Assembly: GCA_965277535.1 (NCBI GenBank)
Contig: OZ255825.1
Location: 4,582,187 to 4,646,186 of the forward strand
Direction: 5' to 3'
Source of the DNA: Ilyomonas sp965277535
Lineage (GTDB): Bacteria; Bacteroidota; Bacteroidia; Chitinophagales; Chitinophagaceae
DNA: 64,000 bases
Shown here: piece by piece, positions 1 to 7,206 of the stretch
Layout of the letters: the number at the start of each line of letters is the position of its first letter
Numbering within the stretch: position 1 is the stretch's first letter
Position numbers and translations under genes: made by a program
Notes under the pieces: generated by a model
What the model was told of the DNA's origin: nothing
The model's database searches: none
What the model saw: only the letters and a program-made list of their open reading frames with translations

Positions 1-1207
1 TTTCTTTAACCCTCTTTGCCATTTCCAGCAAGGAGAAAATAATTTCTCCTGATTGCAATACCTGTTGTGACATGTCGGCTGCATCGTGCCAGCCACCATT
101 AAAAGGAAAAATTTTGCCCCTGAAATCTGCGTGTAAATCGCTATGGCAAACACCATGTTTTTCGGGCACAGGATAACCGCATCGTTCGCAAAACAAAAAG
201 TTCAATACACGCCAGGCGGAATTATCCCACACATTGCTGTTGATGTAAAACGGCTTGCTGCTAATATTGCCAACACGAATGGTATATTGTCCTTCTTTTT
301 TATAATCACTAAAATCAATCGTTTCAAAAGAGCCGATGTTTGTTTTTTTAGAAACCACTTTTCCTTCATATACGATAGCATGGCTGATATTATCTATCAA
401 TTGAAATCGTCCGTTATGACTGGCTACCCGCACAATAGCCGTTTTCTCGCTTTCCACTCCATAACCACTGGTAGAATAGACTATGCGGTTGTTGGCAGGC
501 ATCCAACCGCTTACCACTTCCGGATTTTCAACCGTTTCCAGAGATACGGCATCAATATCAAATTTCAAAGAATCGCCCATGGTGCGTTCCTTGCCAAATA
601 CTTCTATGGCGAAGGAAAGTTTGGTTACATTATCGCGGGGCAATTCGGTCATTTCCACAAAACATTCATTCCACTGGTTATTGATTAGATTCATTTCGTG
701 AATGCCTTCGCGTCCATATTTATCAGGCACTTTTGTTTTGCCATTATTTTCTACTATTAGATTGAGATAAATGCTGCGTGCGCCTTCGCAATGCGGATAC
801 ACAAACACTTTAATACGATTGTATTTTTCCCAGTTCGCACCGCCTACCTCATACGTTGCCATAGATGTACCTAAACCGATCCCCCAGTTCAAAAAATCGG
901 GGTTTGTGGTTTGTGACACTAACCGCAAACTGTTTTTGCCTCTAATGCTTCTTTCGCCGGTAAGTCGCATGCCGCTAAATCCTTTATGGCTCCATTTATT
1001 GAGGTCTTCCATGTCGCACAAAAGTGCAGAGTCCGTCACTTTTTTGGTAAGTCCGAACGTTTCATACGACTTGCTGTAATCCAATGGCAGCGGGCTATGC
1101 ACATAGCCGGTGTTGCGAATGTCATTTTTTAATTGTTCATCAATTTGGGCAAGCAGTAACGAAGAAGGCAAAGTGATAAGTAGTGCGAAAGTTAGAATTG
1201 TTTTCAT
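1..1207 (-). CDS. Glycoside hydrolase family 9 enzyme, C-terminal part outside the window
   Basis: The product is a secreted endoglucanase-type hydrolase acting on beta-glucans. It starts at the ATG at 1207 with a typical signal peptide (MKTILTFALLITLPSSLLLA), so it should be exported. The first 300 or so residues are beta-rich and fit a galactose-binding-like region followed by the Ig-like domain that precedes many GH9 catalytic domains. The catalytic domain begins near the window edge, where CGYPVPEKHGVCH and then GGWHDAADMSQQ can be read. The last motif matches the GH9 DAGD signature holding the catalytic base, with the glycine replaced by alanine. The gene runs off the left edge, so the proton-donor glutamate cannot be checked. 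Family assignment is fairly sure; the substrate is not. Confidence 0.8.
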   Translation of the reverse strand, partial: MKTILTFALLITLPSSLLLAQIDEQLKNDIRNTGYVHSPLPLDYSKSYETFGLTKKVTDSALLCDMEDLNKWSHKGFSGMRLTGERSIRGKNSLRLVSQTTNPDFLNWGIGLGTSMATYEVGGANWEKYNRIKVFVYPHCEGARSIYLNLIVENNGKTKVPDKYGREGIHEMNLINNQWNECFVEMTELPRDNVTKLSFAIEVFGKERTMGDSLKFDIDAVSLETVENPEVVSGWMPANNRIVYSTSGYGVESEKTAIVRVASHNGRFQLIDNISHAIVYEGKVVSKKTNIGSFETIDFSDYKKEGQYTIRVGNISSKPFYINSNVWDNSAWRVLNFLFCERCGYPVPEKHGVCHSDLHADFRGKIFPFNGGWHDAADMSQQVLQSGEIIFSLLEMAKRVKE

Positions 1208-1412
1208 GATTTTTTATATAGATGGTTAAGCACTGAAGGCTTTAGATTCTTTGTGTAAAAGTATTTAGAAAGCCTATACAACACAGTGCGGTTTTTGATG
1301 ATGTATGCGCAACTTTTTGCAACAAAAGGGCATTGCGAATTGTCATCGGCATTGTGTAGCATCTGTGTTATTTTTACAACACCAATCTCATCTTTTCTCC
1401 AAATCAATTATT

Positions 1413-3350
1413 ATGAAAAATACATCCTTTCTTTTAGCATTGCTCCTGTTCCATTTTGCACAAAGTTTCGCGCAAAAAACACAAAAGCCACCCTTGCACG
1501 GCAGGCATTGGATGGCGGTTACAGGCAAGCCTTTGGCAGCCGAAGCCGGTGCCAAAATTTTTGAACGAGGCGGCAATGCGGTAGATGCAGCCTGCGGCAT
1601 GTTGGCTGCGGTTTGCACCATGTGGGATGTGTTGAGTTGGGGTGGCGAAACACAGGCCCTCATTTATAACCCAAAAACAAAAAAGGTAATCGCCATCAAT
1701 GCATTGGGTGTTGCACCAACCGGCGCAACCGTTGACTTTTTCAAAGGCAAAGGATATTCATTTCCACCTGAATACGGACCGCTGGCAGCTGTTACGCCAG
1801 GCACGCCGGGTGGCTTGTGTTTGATGTTGGCAAACTGGGGAACGATGAGTTTACAACAAGTGCTGGAACCTGCTATGGAAATGGCTGCCGGCTACCCGAT
1901 TGAAGCCGAAACTGCCAATAGTTTTGAACGTGGCAAAAAGATGATTAAAGAATGGCCGTACAGCAAAGCGGTGTTCTTACCTCATCTTGGTGAACAGCGT
2001 GAAGCGCCGGAAGCCGGAGAAATATTTGTGCAAAAAGACTTGCTGAACACATTGACCAAAATGGTAGAAGCTGAACAGCAAGCATTGCAAAAAGGAGCGA
2101 GCCGCAAAGAAGCCATCATGGCGGCTTACGACTGTTTTTACAAAGGTGATATTGCGCAGGAATTTGTAAGAGGTTGTAAAGAACAAGGTGGCTTAATAAC
2201 CATGGAAGATTTGGCCCGTTGGAAGCCTGTTGAAGAAGAGCCGTTACAGGTGGCCTATAAAGGCATTGATGTTTACAAATTGCAGGAATGGACACAAGGA
2301 CCAGCCATGCTGCAAAGCCTGAATATTTTGGAAAATTTTGATTTGAAAAAGATGGGTTACAATTCACCGCAATACATCAACACCATTTATCAAACGATGA
2401 GTCTTGCCTTTGCCGACAGGGACTTTTATTATGGTGATCCTTACTTCACCCAACCACCCATCAAAGGCTTGCTGAACAAAGAATACGCAAAAGAAAGAGC
2501 GAAACTGATCAACCCGGATTATAATGATTCTACCATTGCACCCGGCGACCCTTATCAATATGAAGGAAAACAAAACCCTTATCTTTCTCTTTTAAAAAAA
2601 AGAAAAGAGCTGACAAATATGGGCAAAAACAAAAGTGACAATCAGTTTTTGCCAAAGCATGATCAAAAGACTTCAATGAATAATAAGGAAAAAAATAATT
2701 TATACGCCATCAATACTTCTTCATCCGATAGTTTGTACATGGATCGTTTGTGGCGCGGCACTACCAGTATCGAAGCAGCCGACAGCAGTGGCTGGGTGGT
2801 TTCGGTTACACCGAGTGGCGGCTGGCCGCCTGCCTGCATTGCAGGACACACGGGCGTAGGCATGAGTCAGCGGATGCAAAGCTTTGTGCTCGATTCTATC
2901 GTTGATCCGTTTAATGTAGTGCAACCCGGCAAGCGTCCTCGGGTAACGCTTACGCCATCATTAGCCATGAAAGATGGAAAACCGTATGCGGCTTTTGCTG
3001 TGCAGGGCGGCGATACACAAGACCAAAATTTGTTGCAGTTCTTTTTAAACTTGGTTGAATTCAACATGACAGTACAGGAAGCCACTGAAGCGCCCAATAT
3101 CAACACCAACCAATTGTGGTTATCATTAGGTGGTATGCAAATGAGCGACCGTGTACCGCATCCCGGCTCTATTTTGGTTGACATCAATACATCTGAAAGC
3201 ACTAAAACAGCTTTGCAAAAAATGGGTTATAAACTTTCATTCGGCAGGCGCACCAGTGGCCCTATCAATGCCATTTATTTTGATACGAAGCATGGCACTT
3301 TGTGGGGCGGAAGTAGCAATAATGGTGAGGACTATGGCATTGGTTGGTAA
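1413..3350 (+). CDS. Gamma-glutamyltransferase family protein
   Basis: An N-terminal nucleophile hydrolase that transfers or hydrolyses gamma-glutamyl groups of glutathione-like substrates in the periplasm. The 645-residue product starts at the ATG at 1413, directly followed by a signal peptide ending near SFAQ; the frame is open further upstream but that stretch does not look coding. The large-subunit motif with GGNAVDAA is near residue 55. The self-cleavage threonine is probably T450 in GTTSIEAAD, aligning with the TTHYSVVD motif of the family. Just before it lies a poorly conserved lysine- and asparagine-rich linker of about 50 residues. It is a divergent relative of E. coli Ggt, so it could be a hydrolase of other gamma-glutamyl or amide compounds. 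Confidence 0.85.
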   Translation: MKNTSFLLALLLFHFAQSFAQKTQKPPLHGRHWMAVTGKPLAAEAGAKIFERGGNAVDAACGMLAAVCTMWDVLSWGGETQALIYNPKTKKVIAINALGVAPTGATVDFFKGKGYSFPPEYGPLAAVTPGTPGGLCLMLANWGTMSLQQVLEPAMEMAAGYPIEAETANSFERGKKMIKEWPYSKAVFLPHLGEQREAPEAGEIFVQKDLLNTLTKMVEAEQQALQKGASRKEAIMAAYDCFYKGDIAQEFVRGCKEQGGLITMEDLARWKPVEEEPLQVAYKGIDVYKLQEWTQGPAMLQSLNILENFDLKKMGYNSPQYINTIYQTMSLAFADRDFYYGDPYFTQPPIKGLLNKEYAKERAKLINPDYNDSTIAPGDPYQYEGKQNPYLSLLKKRKELTNMGKNKSDNQFLPKHDQKTSMNNKEKNNLYAINTSSSDSLYMDRLWRGTTSIEAADSSGWVVSVTPSGGWPPACIAGHTGVGMSQRMQSFVLDSIVDPFNVVQPGKRPRVTLTPSLAMKDGKPYAAFAVQGGDTQDQNLLQFFLNLVEFNMTVQEATEAPNINTNQLWLSLGGMQMSDRVPHPGSILVDINTSESTKTALQKMGYKLSFGRRTSGPINAIYFDTKHGTLWGGSSNNGEDYGIGW

Positions 3351-3355
3351 GACTG

Positions 3356-3510
3356 TTCGTCATGGCGAGGAACGAAGCCATCTGTGGATAGCATTATCGA
3401 GTTATTTGTGAGTTGTGAATAGTGAGTTGTGAGTAAACAATGCCAACAGCTTCATTGCTGACAAGCATGATGCATGGTTTAGCACAAACTGCTTCGTGCT
3501 TCGCAGTGAC
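3356..3510. repeat. Imperfect inverted repeat with about 30-bp arms
   Basis: The left arm (3356-3385) begins TTCGTCATGGCGAGGAACGA and the right arm (about 3481-3510) reads as its imperfect complement ending GCAGTGACGAA. This resembles the CGTCATTGCGAGG-type intergenic repeats common in Bacteroidota. The loop contains a second repeat type built from variations of GTGAGTTGTGAATAG. It probably forms a long hairpin downstream of the gamma-glutamyltransferase gene. Confidence 0.6.
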
Positions 3511-3572
3511 GAAAAAAATTGTGCAAAAACAAAAATGAACTTCCTCTGATTAATAAAGGCAATCATCCCACC

Positions 3573-3580
3573 TAACTTTG
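3573..3580 (+). promoter_or_regulatory. Possible -7 element TAACTTTG
   Basis: The octamer matches the Bacteroidota -7 consensus TAnnTTTG and lies 28 bases before the ATG of the monooxygenase gene. No good upstream TTG element is seen at the usual distance, so support is weak. Confidence 0.35.
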
Positions 3581-3608
3581 CTTTTGTTTTTACCACAATT
3601 TGTAAGTT

Positions 3609-4661
3609 ATGGAGTTAGGAATTTATACGTTTGTAGAATCAATGCCCGATGTCATTACCAGCGAGAAGATAAGCGACCACCAGCGCATCCAAAATTTGAT
3701 GGAAGAAATAGAACTGGCTGATCAGTTAGGGCTTGATGTGTTTGGCATTGGCGAACATCATCGCCACGAATTTTTGGCTTCTTCTCCTGCCACATTGCTG
3801 GCTGCGGCTGCAGTAAAAACAAACCAGATTAAATTAACGAGCACCGTTACCGTATTGAGTTCTGATGATCCGGTGCGCGTGTTTCAACAGTTTGCTACCA
3901 TTGATTTACTATCAAAAGGAAGAGCGGAAATCATGGCTGGCAGAGGTTCCTTTATCGAGTCGTTCCCTCTTTTTGGATATGATTTAAATGATTACAATGT
4001 TTTGTTTACCGAGAAGCTCGAACTGTTGCTAAAATTAGGCGAAAGTGAAGTGGTAAGCTGGCAGGGAAAACATCGTCCTTCGTTTCAAAATCTGGGTATT
4101 TATCCGCAACCTTATCACAAAATGCCGATATGGATTGCGGTAGGCGGAACGCCCGAGTCCATTGCTCGTGCAGGTAAGCTGGGCTTGCCTCTTGCGCTTG
4201 CCATTATTGGTGGAACGCCCGACCGTTTTGTGCCGCATGTAAAGTTTTATAAAGACAGTTATCAAAAAGCGGGGCATGACATGGCAAACTTTCAGTTGGG
4301 TATTAATTCGCAGGCGTTTATTGCTGATACTTCACAGGAAGCCGCCGATATTTATTTTCCGCCGTACGCCAAAATAATGACGCAGCTGGGAAAGGAGCGT
4401 GGCTGGCCGCCCACCACAAGACAGCAGTTTGATTATATGCGCAGCGAAGAAGGCTATTTGCTGGTAGGCAGTCCACAACAAGTGATTGATAAAATTTTAT
4501 ATGAGCACGAGTTGTTCGGTCATACACGTTTTCTTGCACAGATGAGCATTGGCGCCATTCCGCATAAAGCTATGATGCGTTCGATTGAGTTGTTTGGAGA
4601 TGTGGTTGCACCTGCGGTGCGAAAGGCGTTGCAGGCTATAAGTGCAATAACAAGTAAATAA
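3609..4661 (+). CDS. Luciferase-like (LLM class) flavin-dependent oxidoreductase
   Basis: A cytoplasmic FMN- or F420-type monooxygenase of the bacterial luciferase superfamily, 350 residues long, the normal size for a single TIM-barrel member. Family features include the GLDVFGIGEHHRHEF segment near residue 40, the TSTVTVLSSDDPVRVFQQFAT strand with the RAEIMAGRGSF motif, and IWIAVGGTPESIARAG near residue 178. The start at 3609 is the first ATG of the frame. It stands alone between an intergenic repeat and a toxin gene. The substrate cannot be read from sequence. Confidence 0.9.
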   Translation: MELGIYTFVESMPDVITSEKISDHQRIQNLMEEIELADQLGLDVFGIGEHHRHEFLASSPATLLAAAAVKTNQIKLTSTVTVLSSDDPVRVFQQFATIDLLSKGRAEIMAGRGSFIESFPLFGYDLNDYNVLFTEKLELLLKLGESEVVSWQGKHRPSFQNLGIYPQPYHKMPIWIAVGGTPESIARAGKLGLPLALAIIGGTPDRFVPHVKFYKDSYQKAGHDMANFQLGINSQAFIADTSQEAADIYFPPYAKIMTQLGKERGWPPTTRQQFDYMRSEEGYLLVGSPQQVIDKILYEHELFGHTRFLAQMSIGAIPHKAMMRSIELFGDVVAPAVRKALQAISAITSK

Positions 4662-4727
4662 TTAAGTTTTGTTTTGCCGTATTTTGAGGTGATTGGATTT
4701 TAAATCTATTATGATGAATGAAACGCA

Positions 4728-5144
4728 TCAAGGTTTATACTTATCCCAATACTCTCGCGGCGTAGCAATTTTTGTATACTCAAATTCACTCATCGTAAAG
4801 TGCAAAGTATTGCCCGTTACCAAATAATCGGCAACACTAACAGAAGCCAATTCCAAGAATTTATTATCGCTCGCGTCTGTCAACAGTTCTATTTGTTTAT
4901 TCGGAAAATAGAAGGTCGAAATTTCCCGTAGCTTATTAAGTACTACCTCTGCTTTGCTTTTAAAATTTAGATACTTCGAAAATCTGTCTCTTGCCAACAC
5001 TTCTATGTATTCTTCGAAAATATCATCGGACAGACAAATGTTTACATTTTTGGTCAAAACCAAATGATATAAAATTTGGGTTGGAATAGAGTTAGAAATT
5101 AAAGCCGACACAATAACGTTTGTGTCAAGAATTAGCTTTTGCAT
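4728..5144 (-). CDS. PIN-domain toxin (putative ribonuclease) of a toxin-antitoxin pair
   Basis: A 138-residue PIN-fold protein, expected to be a metal-dependent RNase. The first acidic residue is in LILDTNVIVSAL (D7). Further acidic residues of the metal site are in DDIFEEY and in TDASDNKFLELA near residue 92, and the usual ending DYLVTGN is present. It belongs to the branch annotated as putative toxin-antitoxin system toxin component, PIN family. Its first 20 bases overlap the end of the small upstream gene, typical of antitoxin-toxin translational coupling. The cellular target is unknown. Confidence 0.85.
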   Translation of the reverse strand: MQKLILDTNVIVSALISNSIPTQILYHLVLTKNVNICLSDDIFEEYIEVLARDRFSKYLNFKSKAEVVLNKLREISTFYFPNKQIELLTDASDNKFLELASVSVADYLVTGNTLHFTMSEFEYTKIATPREYWDKYKP

Positions 5145-5352
5145 CTCTTACTGCTTTGATTTCTGCATCAATTTCTTCCAGTGTCATATTTGAAAGGCCA
5201 ACCTTTTCAGCAATTGCATTGCATTCAAGCAAAGATTGCCTGGCAAATTCAAGGCTGATCTTGTCAACTAAGTCAGTAAATTTTATCTCAGAATTATTGA
5301 ATTGATAACGCTGAAAATCGGAGTCACTGATTTTTACTTGTATAGTTTGCAT
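5125..5352 (-). CDS. Putative antitoxin partner of the PIN toxin
   Basis: A 75-residue, charged, mostly helical protein starting MQTIQVKISD and ending in a short acidic and basic helix (NMTLEEIDAEIKAVRDA). The TLEEIDAEIKAVR tail is a common antitoxin ending that wraps PIN toxins. It overlaps the toxin gene by 20 bases in a different frame. The frame stays open upstream to 5490, and the roughly 25 codons before this ATG read like a helix (PQEQQIEVFDYL), so a longer product or a relic of another antitoxin cannot be excluded. Function is assigned mainly from gene context. Confidence 0.7.
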   Translation of the reverse strand: MQTIQVKISDSDFQRYQFNNSEIKFTDLVDKISLEFARQSLLECNAIAEKVGLSNMTLEEIDAEIKAVRDAKANS

Positions 5353-5639
5353 TTTGTTTCTATTTTCAAACTTGTTATGAAGATAATCGAATACTTCAAT
5401 TTGCTGTTCTTGTGGAATAGTGGTGTTTTGTCGAATACTTTTTAAAGATAGAAATATTATGGGATAAGAAACGCTTGCGAGCATAATCATATAGCCTTAA
5501 CTTTCGCTGATGAAGAACACCAGCAAAGGCAAAAATGTTATTCGTCACGCTGGAACTACTGCTGATGCTTGCACAGAGCTGAAGTTTTGTTCGTCGCCCC
5601 GCCATAGCAGCAAACCCCATGTTGCCTGTAGTGCTTCTA
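5353..5639. other. Spacer between the antitoxin and HEPN-like genes, no convincing gene
   Basis: The 287 bases hold weak open frames on the minus strand that do not look coding. Two similar segments in direct orientation can be seen, TTATTCGTCACGCTGG (about 5538-5553) and TTGTTCGTCGCCCCGCC (about 5586-5602). The GC content is higher than in the flanking genes. I considered a gene-cassette recombination site but could not find paired core sites. Confidence 0.4.
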
Positions 5640-7061
5640 TCAAATCGTCCTAAAAAGTGTTGCGTCGTTTGGAATTTTATTAACTAAGTCCCAATACTTT
5701 AAGAAATTCATCACTGCTCCATTGTAACCAGCATATTTAAAAATTAAAGAACAGGTCAATAAATGTGCATTTAAAGTTATGTTTAACAGCTCTTTCTTTT
5801 TTTTCTGTTCAGGTTCATTATCCAAAGGAATATTGCCATGCAAGAAGCGATTTCTCATTGAAATACACTTTTCGTCATCTTTATCTAACTGTAAACCGAC
5901 AAGTCTAAAAGCTAATTTGAAACTATCGTTGTTGCCAACCATATTTAAGTTGTCAAGTTTTCGAAGTACAGAAGATTTATCGTTAAATTCCGTTTCAGGA
6001 ATTGCTGAAATATGTTCTTTAAGAATAGCAATTGTATCTTTTGCAAATGTAGAATTTACAAAGGGTGATATTTTTTCAATGTTTTCCTCAATGATTATTT
6101 GCTTTACAGTTTCAAGTGCTACGAAGATTGAAGCAGCTTCTATTTCTACTGGTTGGTGTCTAGCTTGAGTTATAATTCTTACCGCTCTCAGTATTGGTTT
6201 ATTATTGCAGCATATTTCCGAAAGCTTTGAAAAAATGTTTATAGGAAAATAGACAGTCTTTTCTAACTGTTCGTACTCTTTATGAATTCTGGGGTTTATT
6301 ATTTCTATCGTACTAATAATACTGTCTTCAACTTTTCGAAATTGGAAGCCACTAAGTTTCGTAAAATCATTGTTAGAAAATTTTAAAATCGTCAATTCGT
6401 TCCTAATAAGACTGCCACTAATTAAAGCAAAAGAATAGATAACAGCTTCTAGTAACTTCTCAAAGACGGCGTAATCAATCAAATTATTACATTCTATAAA
6501 AATGAGTCTTTGTTTGTCTAAGTCATAATCGTAAAATCCAATTTCGTATTCATTAATTTGAACTTTGACAAAACCAGCTTCACGAAATGAATTGCCGACA
6601 GTGAAATGTTGCCCCAAAAAATAATGTACTGGAATTTTTGTAAAACCGTCGATAGGGAGGATTGCTCGAAAAAAGCCACAACCTTCTGAAAAATTGGATT
6701 CTAGTTCCCAAAGCTTTCCTTCGCTTGAAAAGCCTTGTCCCATTTTTATACTTGCTGAACCCGCCCCATTCTTGATTGAGTATTTATTTCCAGATTCAAA
6801 GATTTCAAATGGTTTTAGAAATCCATAGCTTGAATGCTGATATTTAACAGGTGATTCGCAAGATAAAATAGGTCCAGTTGAAAAATCTATGCAACGGTCT
6901 CCTTTCTTAAATTCTATTTCAAGTCCGTTAATCGTTGGAATTTCCGATTTTATTACGCCTTTTTTTAATTGAGTCAAGGATTTGAGAAAAGTAAACGTTT
7001 CTTCTAAGTTGACTTTTTTTGCAGTTAATTTTAGTTCTTCGTATCTGTCCACTCGAATCAT
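5640..7061 (-). CDS. HEPN-like protein with an Rx4H motif, possible RNase
   Basis: A 473-residue protein I do not recognise as a named family. The N-terminal 220 residues are mixed strand and helix with no signal peptide. The C-terminal half is helical and contains SMRNRFLHGN, in which R403 and H408 form an Rx4H motif of the kind found in HEPN ribonucleases; the RNxxxHG form is seen in Apea-like HEPN proteins. Base composition is more AT-rich than uvrA next door, and the gene lies beside a PIN toxin pair, so a defence or stress-RNase role is plausible. The motif is seen; the function is inference. It starts at the ATG at 7061. Confidence 0.55.
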   Translation of the reverse strand: MIRVDRYEELKLTAKKVNLEETFTFLKSLTQLKKGVIKSEIPTINGLEIEFKKGDRCIDFSTGPILSCESPVKYQHSSYGFLKPFEIFESGNKYSIKNGAGSASIKMGQGFSSEGKLWELESNFSEGCGFFRAILPIDGFTKIPVHYFLGQHFTVGNSFREAGFVKVQINEYEIGFYDYDLDKQRLIFIECNNLIDYAVFEKLLEAVIYSFALISGSLIRNELTILKFSNNDFTKLSGFQFRKVEDSIISTIEIINPRIHKEYEQLEKTVYFPINIFSKLSEICCNNKPILRAVRIITQARHQPVEIEAASIFVALETVKQIIIEENIEKISPFVNSTFAKDTIAILKEHISAIPETEFNDKSSVLRKLDNLNMVGNNDSFKLAFRLVGLQLDKDDEKCISMRNRFLHGNIPLDNEPEQKKKKELLNITLNAHLLTCSLIFKYAGYNGAVMNFLKYWDLVNKIPNDATLFRTI

Positions 7062-7121
7062 TTTAAGGTGTCAAATAGCATTACAGGCAACTCTCAAATA
7101 TACGAAACTCCTCCATCACAC

Positions 7122-7161
7122 ATTGCGTAAAGCCAACCACAAGTGGTTGGCTTTACGCAAT
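7122..7161. terminator. Perfect 19-bp hairpin downstream of uvrA
   Basis: The arm ATTGCGTAAAGCCAACCAC (7122-7140) is followed by a two-base loop and its exact complement (7143-7161). It sits between the end of uvrA and the start of the HEPN-like gene, both on the minus strand. It lacks a strong T-run, so it may be a palindromic repeat that acts as a transcription stop. Confidence 0.6.
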
Positions 7162-7206
7162 AGCTCTTACAGTAGTTATCTCAAAGTTTAGATAACAAAA
7201 ACGCCC

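Noticed and set aside
1305..1412. Upstream extension of the gamma-glutamyltransferase frame
   Set aside because: The 36 extra residues are not signal-like or conserved in look, whereas the ATG at 1413 begins a clear signal peptide.
5353..5640. attC-type integron recombination site
   Set aside because: No pair of RYYYAAC/GTTRRRY core sites in the right arrangement and no integrase gene.
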